A stretch of DNA of 64,000 nt from assembly GCF_021290385.1 (NCBI RefSeq), contig NZ_CP089928.1:3738001-3802000 (forward strand), in the 5' to 3' direction. A program made the translations under genes and the position numbers. Positions 35,566 to 45,048 of the stretch are shown piece after piece. Origin of the DNA: Microbulbifer sp. YPW16. Lineage in GTDB: Bacteria; Pseudomonadota; Gammaproteobacteria; Pseudomonadales; Cellvibrionaceae. Each line of letters opens with the position of its first letter. The first letter of the stretch is position 1. The notes below the pieces were generated by a model. The model saw nothing but the letters and a program-made list of their open reading frames with translations, did no database searches and had not been told where the DNA came from.

Positions 35566-37110
35566 ATGGATCTAGACGTAGTCGATGCTATCCGCGCCTT
35601 TGTGGTGCAGGTTTTACAGGTTTTTGCGCTGTTGTTCGCGTTCGCACTGGTGGTCCTGCTGCTCTATGTCATCTACGTCTACCTGTCCGATGTCAGCCAG
35701 ACCAAGCATGCCATCCGGCGCAATTACCCGGTAATCGGGCACCTGCGGTACAAGTTTGAGCACCTGGGCGAATTCTTTCGCCAGTATTTCTTTGCCCTGG
35801 ACCGGGAGGAGCTGCCCTTCAATCGCGCCCAGCGCAGCTGGGTCTACCGTGCGGCCAAGAACGTGGACTCCACCCTGGCGTTTGGTTCGACCCGGCCGCT
35901 GAACCAGCCCGGTGATGTCCTGTTCCTGAACCATCCCTTTCCCACTCTGGAAAAAGACGCCGTGCCCCCGACGCCGGTGACAGTGGGGGAGGGCTACGCC
36001 GCCCAGCCTTACACCACCAGTTCCTTCTTCAATATCTCCGGCATGAGCTTTGGTGCCCTGTCGGTACCTGCGGTGAGGGCGCTGTCCCACGGTGCGGCCA
36101 GGGCGGGAATCTGGCTCAACACCGGCGAGGGTGGCCTGGCGCCGGAACACCTGGAAGGCGGTTGTGACGTGGTCTTCCAGATCGGCACGGCAAAATACGG
36201 CGTGCGCGATGCCGAGGGCTGCCTGTCAGACGAGAAACTGGCAGCTGTGGCTGCCCACGAGCAGGTGCGCATGTTCGAGCTGAAGCTGTCCCAGGGTGCC
36301 AAGCCTGGCAAGGGCGGTATCCTCCCGGGGATCAAGGTCACCGCGGAGATCGCGCACATCCGTGGTATTCCCGAGGGGCAGGACTCCATCAGTCCCAATG
36401 CGCACCCGGAGTTCGGGGACGTGGACGGCCTGCTGGATATGCTGGTGCATATTCGCGAGGTGAGCGGCAAGCCCACCGGGTTCAAGTGCGTGATCGGTAC
36501 CAGTGACTGGCTGCACCAGATGTGCGAGGCGATCCAGCGGCGCGGCCCGGAAAGCGCGCCGGATTTTATTACCGTCGACAGCGCCGATGGCGGCAGCGGC
36601 GCGGCGCCGCAGAGCCTGATGGATTACATGGGGCTGCCGCTGAACCGCAGCCTGCCACTGGTGGTGGACCTGCTGGACCAGTACGGGTTGCGCGATCGCA
36701 TCAAGGTGATCTGTGCCGGCAAGTTACTGACTCCGTCCATGGTGGCCTGGGCCCTGGCGATGGGGGCGGATTTCGTCAACTGCGGGCGCGGCTTTATGTT
36801 CTCACTGGGCTGTATCCAGGCGATGCAGTGCAACAAGAACACCTGCCCGACAGGGGTAACCACCCACAACCCGGACCTGCAGCAGGGACTGGATCCGGTG
36901 GACAAGGCGGAGCGGGTCTATAACTACGCGCGCAATATGGCCTATGAAGTGGGCTATATCGCCCACTCCTGCGGTGTGGCGGAGCCGCGCCAGTTGCGCC
37001 GCCACCATGTGGAGGTGATCAACGAACGTGGCGTGGCGGTACCCCTCAGCGAGCTGGTGCCGGCGGTCAAGCCCAAGTCGGTAATTGCCAGCGACCGGGG
37101 GGTGGAATAG
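35566..37110 (+). CDS. FMN-binding glutamate-synthase-like protein, membrane-anchored
   Basis: A 514-residue protein. One N-terminal membrane helix (about residues 10-38) is followed by the Glu_synthase FMN-barrel domain: NISGMSFGALSVPA, LNTGEGGLAPEHL, FITVDSADGGSGAAPQ, CAGKLLTPSMVAWALAMGAD. The cluster/FMN cysteine segment is CNKNTCPTGVTTHNP. It lacks the amidotransferase half of GltB, so its true substrate is uncertain. ATG 35566 is chosen; the longer frame runs through the LexA box. The stop overlaps the antiporter start by one base (TAGTG), implying coupling. Confidence 0.8.
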   Translation: MDLDVVDAIRAFVVQVLQVFALLFAFALVVLLLYVIYVYLSDVSQTKHAIRRNYPVIGHLRYKFEHLGEFFRQYFFALDREELPFNRAQRSWVYRAAKNVDSTLAFGSTRPLNQPGDVLFLNHPFPTLEKDAVPPTPVTVGEGYAAQPYTTSSFFNISGMSFGALSVPAVRALSHGAARAGIWLNTGEGGLAPEHLEGGCDVVFQIGTAKYGVRDAEGCLSDEKLAAVAAHEQVRMFELKLSQGAKPGKGGILPGIKVTAEIAHIRGIPEGQDSISPNAHPEFGDVDGLLDMLVHIREVSGKPTGFKCVIGTSDWLHQMCEAIQRRGPESAPDFITVDSADGGSGAAPQSLMDYMGLPLNRSLPLVVDLLDQYGLRDRIKVICAGKLLTPSMVAWALAMGADFVNCGRGFMFSLGCIQAMQCNKNTCPTGVTTHNPDLQQGLDPVDKAERVYNYARNMAYEVGYIAHSCGVAEPRQLRRHHVEVINERGVAVPLSELVPAVKPKSVIASDRGVE

Positions 37111-38378
37111 TGGACGGCGTAACCACCCTGGTGGGGCAGGGACTGTATATGGCGGTGGCCGCGGTGGTGGGCCTGGGGCTGGCGCGGGTGCTGCGCACGG
37201 ATAACACACTCGGTTGCCTGGTGGCCGGGGTGTTGGCCGGGATGCTGTTGCCGGTGATTGATTTCGATACCGGTATCCGCGCGGACAACCTGCACCAGCT
37301 GGTGTTCTTCGTCATACTGCCGGTGCTGATTTTCGAGGCGGCCTGGCGTATCGAGCCATCGCTGCTGAAACGCTGGATTGGCCCAATCCTGCTGCTCGCC
37401 ACCCTGGGCGCAGTGATCACAGCCCTGCTGGTCGGCCTGCTCCTCTACTACGGGATCGACCACCCCGGTTTTCCCTGGATCGCGGCTTTCCTGACCGGCG
37501 CCATCCTGGCCGCGACCGACCCGGTCGCTGTAATCAACCGCCTGCGCCAGTCCGGTGCGGACGAGGAATTGTTGACGCTGGTGGAAGGCGAGAGCCTGTT
37601 CAACGACGCCGCCGCCATCGTACTGTTCTCGCTGGTCCTCGGGGTGGCTTCCCACAGTGTCATGGAGGGCGCGACGGCAACCGGCGAGCCACTTGCCGGT
37701 GCGGGTACGGTCGCGTTGTATTTTGCGGTGATTTTTTTTGGTGGCCTGGCGCTGGGATTGCTGTGCGGGCTGGTAACCGCGATTGTGGTGCTGTTCCTGC
37801 GCTCTGCCGGCGCAGCACTTGTCACCCTGGTACTTTCCGCCTTCGGTACCTTTTACCTGGCGGAGCATGTGGTCCACGTGTCAGGGATCCTGGCGGTGAT
37901 GGTCTGCGCCATCGTTGCGCGCACATGCCTGCGTGAACAGGAAGAGACCTACCTGTCCGATGCGGGTCCCACCTGGGAGTGGCTGGCGCTGCTGTTCAGC
38001 GCACTCATCTTCGTGATTATGGGGCTGGTAATCACCCCTGGCATGTTTGCCAGCCACTGGCTGTCGATGCTGATCGCAATCGCCGCGGCGGTGGGTGCGC
38101 GGGCTCTGGCGATCTTCCTGGTGGCACCTTTGAGCGGCTTTGTGGGGCCCCCGATTCCCAAGCCCTGGCGAGTGCTGCTGAGCTGGGGTGGGCTACGCGG
38201 CGTCATTGCCCTGGCGCTGGTGTTGTCCCTGCCCACCAACCTGCCCTACTGGTACACGGTGCAGTCGATGGTTTTCGGGGTGGTGCTGTTTTCACTGCTG
38301 CTACAGGGCACCACCAGCAGTTTCCTGATCCGCAAGATGTCGGCGGCAGAGGTGGTGCCACCTAGAGCCCGAGGGTAA
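37110..38378 (+). CDS. CPA1-type Na+/H+ antiporter
   Basis: A 422-residue membrane protein with about twelve helices and the cation-exchanger signature TGAILAATDPVAVI (Asp of the ND/DP motif), then VEGESLFNDAAAIVLF. GGLRGVIALALVLSLP is typical of NhaP/NHE-like CPA1 proteins. It begins with GTG, sharing a base with the preceding stop. It would export sodium (or potassium) in exchange for protons, useful in a marine cell. It overlaps the 3' end of the convergent DUF1439 gene by 17 bases. Confidence 0.85.
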   Translation: MDGVTTLVGQGLYMAVAAVVGLGLARVLRTDNTLGCLVAGVLAGMLLPVIDFDTGIRADNLHQLVFFVILPVLIFEAAWRIEPSLLKRWIGPILLLATLGAVITALLVGLLLYYGIDHPGFPWIAAFLTGAILAATDPVAVINRLRQSGADEELLTLVEGESLFNDAAAIVLFSLVLGVASHSVMEGATATGEPLAGAGTVALYFAVIFFGGLALGLLCGLVTAIVVLFLRSAGAALVTLVLSAFGTFYLAEHVVHVSGILAVMVCAIVARTCLREQEETYLSDAGPTWEWLALLFSALIFVIMGLVITPGMFASHWLSMLIAIAAAVGARALAIFLVAPLSGFVGPPIPKPWRVLLSWGGLRGVIALALVLSLPTNLPYWYTVQSMVFGVVLFSLLLQGTTSSFLIRKMSAAEVVPPRARG

Positions 38379-38916
38379 CCACCAGCTCATTGCCCTCGAT
38401 ATTGATGTCCTTCAGGGCCATGCGCGCCAGCCGCTGGCGAGCACTGTTGTCTTTCAGGCGGTAGATGGGATGGTTGCGGTAGTACTCGGTCAGTGCCACC
38501 TGTACGGCGTTGCGGGCCCGTGCCAGTTGCTTGTCGTCCATGCCCTCGATTTCCAGGTTTTCCACGACTATCTGCTGAAGGTAGAACTCCCCGTTTTCCG
38601 CTACGAATGACGGCACCCCGGACACATCCGCGGCCCCGCGATAGCCTTTACTTCCCTCCCGGGACTTGATGTCGAGCGTGATATCTAGCCCTGCGTTGAC
38701 CCTGCCGGTTTCGGCATTCAGGGCGATTCGAGGGTTATCCAGCGTCAGGTCAAAAATCACCAGGTAAGTGCGGGTAAGCGGCAGGTTGCTTTCCAGTGTC
38801 TCCAGAATCTGCGCCTCGCTGATCCGCAATTCCACTTCCTTGCCGGAAAAATAGATGTATCCCGCCGCGATGAGTAGCAGCAGGGCGATTCCCAGGGAAA
38901 CAAGAACGCGAGTCAT
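38362..38916 (-). CDS. DUF1439 (YceB-like) membrane-anchored protein
   Basis: A 184-residue protein from ATG 38916. One N-terminal hydrophobic helix (LVSLGIALLLLIAAGYIYF) has no lipobox, unlike E. coli YceB, so an uncleaved anchor is likely. The soluble part has the DUF1439 pattern (RISEAQILETLESNLPL, LTLDNPRIALN, LVVTLGL). The family belongs to the lipid-binding-like TULIP superfamily; function unknown. The frame extends upstream to 39033 but without family support. Confidence 0.75.
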   Translation of the reverse strand: MTRVLVSLGIALLLLIAAGYIYFSGKEVELRISEAQILETLESNLPLTRTYLVIFDLTLDNPRIALNAETGRVNAGLDITLDIKSREGSKGYRGAADVSGVPSFVAENGEFYLQQIVVENLEIEGMDDKQLARARNAVQVALTEYYRNHPIYRLKDNSARQRLARMALKDINIEGNELVVTLGL

Positions 38917-39122
38917 GCGGGAATTCCTGAAATTGCAGAGGTGTATCGTGACAAAGTACGACCTTGGTCGGGTTCCGTTGCAGCTGCCGACGCCCAGAAT
39001 TGTAGCAGCGAGGGCCCGGTTCCTCTTGTACACCAGTGGGGAACATTGTCGGGTACTGCTTCAAACCACGGCTGTACCGATAGAGGTCTTATCGGGCTGC
39101 CCCAGCGAGAGAGAAAACGATA

Positions 39123-39818
39123 ATGACCAAGGTAAAATTATTGCTGGCCTGCATTCCACTGCTGCTCTTTACGGGCAGGGTTGCAGCAGCCTGCGTGGAC
39201 AATGTGGTGCTTGTGCACGGCAATACGGGTTCGCCACAGGACTGGGATAATACCTACCAGGAATTGCGACAGCAGGGATACGCCGCCACGCAGATTTTCC
39301 GCCCGGACTGGGGTTCCAAGTCCTGTGCGGCCTGTAACAATCACAGTGGTTCCGAGGAGACCCCGGTGCGCAATGCCATCGAGTCCGCGCTGGACAGCTC
39401 CTGCACCGGCAGGGTCGACATCATTGGCCATTCCATGGGAGTGACCCTGGCAGCACAGCAGGTAATCGAGCTGGGCGTCCAGGCCGGTGTCGATGCTTTC
39501 GTGGGGGTGGCGGGCGCCTACCGGGGCCTGTGGAGTTGCGGTACCTATCCCTTCAATGTGTACAACAGCACCTGCGGCACTTATGGACTGTCGGTATCCA
39601 GTCCTTTCCTGGACTGGCTCTATGGCAGGGCCATCGCCAGCCGTGTGTATTCCATCAAGAGCTGGTCCGACCAGATTGTCTGTGCAACCGGTGTATGTAC
39701 CGTGGGCGGCGTCCACTCCAGCCGGATTGCCGGGGAGCGGGCAAGTTACACCTATCCCTACGGGCATTTCGGCCTGCAGGAGTACACCTATGAACGCCAG
39801 GTGGCCCTGATTCGCTAG
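39123..39818 (+). CDS. Secreted triacylglycerol lipase-like protein
   Basis: A 231-residue protein with signal peptide (KLLLACIPLLLFTGRVAA) and the class-2 lipase fold. The oxyanion region is VLVHGNTGSPQDW and the nucleophile Ser104 lies in DIIGHSMGVTLAA. The likely acid is in KSWSDQIVC and the His in YGHFGLQEY. Several cysteines (SCAACNN, CGTYPF, CATGVC) suggest disulfides in a secreted enzyme. It probably cleaves ester lipids outside the cell or in the periplasm. Confidence 0.8.
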   Translation: MTKVKLLLACIPLLLFTGRVAAACVDNVVLVHGNTGSPQDWDNTYQELRQQGYAATQIFRPDWGSKSCAACNNHSGSEETPVRNAIESALDSSCTGRVDIIGHSMGVTLAAQQVIELGVQAGVDAFVGVAGAYRGLWSCGTYPFNVYNSTCGTYGLSVSSPFLDWLYGRAIASRVYSIKSWSDQIVCATGVCTVGGVHSSRIAGERASYTYPYGHFGLQEYTYERQVALIR

Positions 39819-39826
39819 GGGCCTGT

Positions 39827-39855
39827 GCGCCGGGCCCCGTGAAGCGGCCCGGCGC
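39827..39855. terminator. Bidirectional hairpin between convergent lipase and sodC genes
   Basis: A perfect 10-bp stem GCGCCGGGCC / GGCCCGGCGC with a 9-base loop in the 42-base gap. Confidence 0.55.
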
Positions 39856-39860
39856 TCCGG

Positions 39861-40391
39861 TTACTGGATCACACCACAGGCGACGCGGGCACCGCCGCCG
39901 CCCAGGGCTTTGGGCTCGTCGGAGTAATTGTCACCGCCGGCGTGGATCATCAGTGCGCGGCCCTTGAGGTCTGAAAGCTTCAGGCGTGGCGCCAGTACCG
40001 GGCTGGTGGCCTTGCCGTCGGCGCCCACAAACAGTGCCGGCAGGTCACCCAGGTGGCCGGTGCCCCAGGGGAAGCTGTGGCGGTTGGTTTGCTTCGGGTC
40101 GAAGTGGCCGCCTGCGGACAGGGCGGGCACCATCTTGCCGTCTTTCTCGGCCGGTTCGCAGCTGGGGTTCTGGTGCACATGGAATCCGTGCAGCGTGCCC
40201 CGGGCCGGGAGGTTCTCGAGCATTGGCGTGAAGACCACGCCATATTTGGACTGGGTGGCGACCACCTTGCCCACCGGCTTGCCCACGCCATCCTTGGTTA
40301 CGGCGTGCATTTCAATAACCACGTCGGCGTGCGCGAAAGCCGCAAGCGACAGCGCAGCGGCGCCCAACAGACAACGACAGCTCAGTTTCAT
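39861..40391 (-). CDS. sodC: Periplasmic Cu/Zn superoxide dismutase
   Basis: A 176-residue protein with signal peptide ([15 protein letters not shown]). Metal ligands are seen in [13 protein letters not shown] (copper His), AGGHFDP and HLGDLP (zinc/bridging), and [13 protein letters not shown]. The disulfide pair is Cys in PSCEP and VACGV near the C-terminus. It removes superoxide in the periplasm as E. coli SodC does. An AGGAG site precedes the ATG. It has no operon partner and shares a terminator with the convergent lipase gene. Confidence 0.92.
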   Translation of the reverse strand: MKLSCRCLLGAAALSLAAFAHADVVIEMHAVTKDGVGKPVGKVVATQSKYGVVFTPMLENLPARGTLHGFHVHQNPSCEPAEKDGKMVPALSAGGHFDPKQTNRHSFPWGTGHLGDLPALFVGADGKATSPVLAPRLKLSDLKGRALMIHAGGDNYSDEPKALGGGGARVACGVIQ

Positions 40392-40651
40392 GGTTCTCTC
40401 CTGCGTGTGCTCCCGTATTCCCGGGATTGCGGTTCCGGTAGTCCCGGCAATGCCGCAAAATGCATTGGCGTGAAATTCAGTGCCAGGGTCCTGTCACCAG
40501 AGTCTAGAACCGATTCGACAGAACTGCTCGGTCGGATCATGCCGGGGGCAATGTTGGCGGTGAAGGTTACACCGGGAAAGTGGTGGGCGGATAAGCGGGC
40601 GCGGTGCGAGGGGCAGTACGAGACAGTGGGAAGAGGGCGGCCACGGGAGAG

Positions 40652-40679
40652 AGCCGGGCCGCGGGGTAGCGGCCCGGCT
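40652..40679 (-). terminator. Hairpin terminator after tdh
   Basis: A perfect 10-bp stem AGCCGGGCCG / CGGCCCGGCT with an 8-base loop, 10 bases beyond the tdh stop. The rest of 40392-40689 holds the sodC upstream region and no gene. Confidence 0.6.
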
Positions 40680-40689
40680 GCGGCAAAGC

Positions 40690-41715
40690 TTACTGCCAGT
40701 CCAGGATAACCTTGCCGGACTCGCCAGAACCCATGGTATCGAAGCCCTGCTGGAACTCGTCCACGGGGAACTGGTGGGTGATGATCGGGCTCAGGTCCAG
40801 GCCGGACTGGATCAGGCTGGCCATCTTGTACCAGGTCTCGAACATCTCGCGTCCGTAGATACCCTTCAGGATCAATCCCTTGAAGATCACCTGGCTCCAG
40901 TCGATCGCCATTTCACCGGGGGGGATGCCGAGCATGGCGATCTTGCCGCCGTGGTTCATGGCCTCGAGCATATCGCGGAATGCAACTGCCACACCGGACA
41001 TCTCCAGGCCCACGTCAAAGCCCTCGCTCATGCCCAGCTCGTTCATGACATCGGTGAGTTTTTCCCGGCTGACGTTGACGGTGCGGGTCGCGCCCATCTT
41101 GCCGGCCAGCTCCAGGCGATAATCGTTGATGTCGGTGATAACCACATGGCGCGCACCCACGTGCCGGGCCACTGCCGCCGCCATAATACCAATGGGGCCG
41201 GCGCCGGTGATCAGCACGTCCTCGCCCACCAGGTCGAACGACAGGGCGGTGTGCACGGCGTTGCCAAACGGATCGAAGATGGAGGCCAGTTCGTCGGAAA
41301 TGTTATCGGGGATCTTGAAGGCGTTCAGGGCCGGGATCACCAGGTATTCGGCGAATGCGCCCTGGCGGTCCACGCCCACGCCATAGGTATTGCGGCACAG
41401 GTGGCGACGGCCGGCGCGGCAGTTGCGGCAGTGACCGCAGGTGATATGCCCCTCGCCGGAGACCCGGTCGCCGATCTCGAAGCCGGCGACCTCCTGGCCC
41501 ATGCCGACTACTTCACCCACGTACTCGTGTCCCACCACCATGGGCACGGGGATGGTCTTCTGGGACCATTCATCCCAGTTGTAAATATGCATGTCGGTGC
41601 CGCAGATCGCGGTCTTGCGGATCCGGATCAGCAGGTCATTGTGGCCCGGCTCCGGGACTTCCTCTTCGGTGAGCCAGATGCCCGGTTCAGATTTCAGTTT
41701 GGAAAGTGCTTTCAT
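40690..41715 (-). CDS. tdh: L-threonine 3-dehydrogenase
   Basis: A 341-residue zinc alcohol-dehydrogenase-family enzyme. The catalytic zinc region is [19 protein letters not shown]. The structural zinc Cys4 cluster is [15 protein letters not shown], and the Rossmann loop is [17 protein letters not shown]. It oxidises threonine to 2-amino-3-oxobutyrate, using NAD. It lies downstream of kbl, which splits that product, so the two form the threonine-to-glycine route. The 108-base gap to kbl holds an inverted REP pair. Confidence 0.95.
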   Translation of the reverse strand: MKALSKLKSEPGIWLTEEEVPEPGHNDLLIRIRKTAICGTDMHIYNWDEWSQKTIPVPMVVGHEYVGEVVGMGQEVAGFEIGDRVSGEGHITCGHCRNCRAGRRHLCRNTYGVGVDRQGAFAEYLVIPALNAFKIPDNISDELASIFDPFGNAVHTALSFDLVGEDVLITGAGPIGIMAAAVARHVGARHVVITDINDYRLELAGKMGATRTVNVSREKLTDVMNELGMSEGFDVGLEMSGVAVAFRDMLEAMNHGGKIAMLGIPPGEMAIDWSQVIFKGLILKGIYGREMFETWYKMASLIQSGLDLSPIITHQFPVDEFQQGFDTMGSGESGKVILDWQ

Positions 41716-41742
41716 TGTTCAGTGCCAGAATATGCATGGACG

Positions 41743-41809
41743 GCGGCCATGGGCCGCTCCAGCATCGGGTGCAGCAGGTCAGTGCACCGCAGGAGCGGCC
41801 CATGGCCGC
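41743..41809. repeat. Inverted pair of REP sequences between kbl and tdh
   Basis: Bases 41743-41760 and 41792-41809 are perfect 18-base reverse complements, each itself a hairpin (GCGGCC-CAT-GGCCGC). The right copy reads AGGAGCGGCCCATGGCCGCG, which resembles Pseudomonas REP heads. The spacer is 31 bases. Such BIME-like pairs may tune the relative amounts of kbl and tdh message; that effect is inferred. Confidence 0.8.
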
Positions 41810-41823
41810 GATCGTAAACAGTT

Positions 41824-43023
<1,200 letters not shown>

Positions 43024-43074
43024 GGTGTTCTTGTTAGCTCCTCAAACTGGCGCTTTTGGCGCTTAGTCTAGCTG

Positions 43075-43290
43075 TTAACCGGCCAGTTCGCAGGCCTTGT
43101 GGGCCGTGACAGGGGCGCTGCTGGCGCGGCAATGGGTGGCGAATTGTAGTGCCTCTTCCGCGGTGTCGAACAGTAGTTGCCACAGCAGCTGGCGGTCGGC
43201 CCGTCGCAGGGCGCGTACAGCGGTGCGGTTGCGCTGGTTGGCAATCTCGATCTCGATGACTTCAGTGCTGTTGTGCGGTAACTCGGACAT
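43075..43290 (-). CDS. Hypothetical protein (71 aa) upstream of kbl
   Basis: ATG 43290 with a strong TGGAGGGA site opens a 71-residue soluble protein (MSELPHNSTEVIEIEIANQR...). I do not recognise the family; it has a helix-rich centre (RRADRQLLWQLLFDTAEEA) and two cysteines. Position and the good ribosome site make it likely to be real and cotranscribed with kbl-tdh. The longer frame to 43491 has no support. The 43291-43553 gap contains an A/T-rich stretch near 43300, probably its promoter. Confidence 0.5.
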   Translation of the reverse strand: MSELPHNSTEVIEIEIANQRNRTAVRALRRADRQLLWQLLFDTAEEALQFATHCRASSAPVTAHKACELAG

Positions 43291-43521
43291 GGTCCCTCCA
43301 TAAAAATACTGGAGGGCTGACGTGGAAGCGGCGAAATCGGGTTCGCGTCTCCGGTTGGATTGCTCTTCAGAGCCCCATCTCTCTCGCATGCTCACTGTCA
43401 CGGGTGACAGTTTCAGTGCGGTGAGAAAACCACCTTGCCCCGGTCGGCAGGTTGGCGTTGGCGTCAGCCACTCTCTTGATGTCGGGAGCAAAGATAGCGG
43501 GGCGGGAATAACCAGTCAACA

Positions 43522-43547
43522 GCCCGGCCCCCGGGCAGGGGCCGGGC
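43522..43547 (-). terminator. Hairpin terminator after the aldehyde dehydrogenase gene
   Basis: A perfect 10-bp stem GCCCGGCCCC / GGGGCCGGGC with a 6-base loop, 7 bases past the stop. Confidence 0.6.
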
Positions 43548-43553
43548 AGAGCT

Positions 43554-44987
43554 TTATGCGGGTAACTGCACGGATTTCAGTTCGATAAACTCATCCAGCC
43601 CGGCGTCGCCGAATTCGCGCCCGTTACCGGAACGCTTGTAGCCGCCGAAGGGCGCGTCGTAGTTGAACTCGCCCCCGTTGACGAAGCACAGGCCGGCCTC
43701 GATGCGGCGCACTACCGGCAGCGCGCTTTCCGCGTCCCTGGCCCAGACACCGCTGGACAGGCCGTACTCGGAATCGTTGGCAATGGCGATGGCTTCGTCT
43801 ATATCCCGGTAGGGGATCAGGCAGGTTACCGGACCGAAGATTTCCTCCCGGGCGATGGCCATGTCATTGGTTACATCGGCGAATACCGTGGGCTTGACGT
43901 AAAAGCCCCGTTCGAATCCTTCCGGCTGCTCGGCACCGCCAGCCACCAGCCGCGCACCCTCGGCCACGCCTTTCTCGATATAGCCACGCACGATCTCCCG
44001 CTGGCGGGAGGAGGACAGCGGGCCCATAAAGTTCTCCGGACCGGTGCCCAGGGAGGTTTCCTCAGCTACCTGTTTCGCGATCTCCACCGCCTCCTCGTAG
44101 CGGTCGGCGGGCACCAGCATGCGGGTCAGGGCGGTGCAGGTCTGGCCGGTGTTGATAAACACATCCTCACAGCCCCAGCGCACCGCGGTTTCCAGGTCCG
44201 CATCCGGGGTGATGATCAGTGGGCTCTTGCCGCCCAGTTCCTGGGTCACGCGTTTGACGGTGGGGGCTGCTGCCTTCGCCACCTCGATGCCGGCACGGGT
44301 GGAACCGGTGAACGACACCATGTCGACATCCGGGTGGGCCGATAGCGCAGCGCCAACCACCGGGCCGGCACCCGGCAGCAAGTTGAAGACGCCGGCGGGC
44401 AGGCCCACGGAGTCGATGATTTCCGCCATCACGTAGTCCTGCAGCGGGGTCATCTCCGAGGGCTTGGTGATCATGGTGCATCCGGCGGCCAGGGCCGGGG
44501 CCACCTTGCCCACAAACTGGTGCAGTGGGTAGTTCCACGGGGTAATAAAACCGCATACGCCGATCGGCTCGCGCAGCACCAGGGAGTGGGCCGCCTTCTC
44601 GGTCTTTTCCATTAGCGCGGTGCGCTCGGCGTAATAGCGCATGGAGTAAATCGGGCCCTCGACGTGCAGCCATTCACTGATATGGGGCGGGCACCCGAGC
44701 GCCAGCGATACCGCCTGCACCAGGTCGTCCTTGCGTGCTTCCATGGCATCGGCGATCGCGTTGAGGTAATCGCGGCGCTCGGCGGCGCTGGTATTGCGCC
44801 AGGTCTTGAATGCCTCGCGCGCTGCGGCCACGGCGATATCGACGTCCTCGGTGGTACCCTGTACCACCTTGCAGATTTCCTCCTCGGTGGCCGGGTTGAT
44901 CACCGGGTGCAGGTCGCCACCGCGGGAGGCCTGCCACTGGCCGTTGAGATACAGTTTGTCCATATGCATTTTGCTGAAATCGATCAT
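43554..44987 (-). CDS. NAD(P)-dependent aldehyde dehydrogenase
   Basis: A 477-residue ALDH-superfamily enzyme from ATG 44987 (MIDFSKMHMDKLY). The catalytic Cys is in INTGQTCTALTRM, the general-base Glu in TQELGGKSPL, and the coenzyme loop in SFTGSTRAGIEVAK; the late Glu is in REEIFGPV. It oxidises an aldehyde to an acid. Placed 61 bases after an AruI-like decarboxylase, it may oxidise the 4-guanidinobutyraldehyde made there; that is inferred from the pairing. No other arginine-transaminase genes are present. Confidence 0.85.
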   Translation of the reverse strand: MIDFSKMHMDKLYLNGQWQASRGGDLHPVINPATEEEICKVVQGTTEDVDIAVAAAREAFKTWRNTSAAERRDYLNAIADAMEARKDDLVQAVSLALGCPPHISEWLHVEGPIYSMRYYAERTALMEKTEKAAHSLVLREPIGVCGFITPWNYPLHQFVGKVAPALAAGCTMITKPSEMTPLQDYVMAEIIDSVGLPAGVFNLLPGAGPVVGAALSAHPDVDMVSFTGSTRAGIEVAKAAAPTVKRVTQELGGKSPLIITPDADLETAVRWGCEDVFINTGQTCTALTRMLVPADRYEEAVEIAKQVAEETSLGTGPENFMGPLSSSRQREIVRGYIEKGVAEGARLVAGGAEQPEGFERGFYVKPTVFADVTNDMAIAREEIFGPVTCLIPYRDIDEAIAIANDSEYGLSSGVWARDAESALPVVRRIEAGLCFVNGGEFNYDAPFGGYKRSGNGREFGDAGLDEFIELKSVQLPA

Positions 44988-45048
44988 GATTGAATGTCTC
45001 TGCAATCGCTTGTCCGCACTCTCTGCGGTTTTGCTTGAATAGCCGCAC

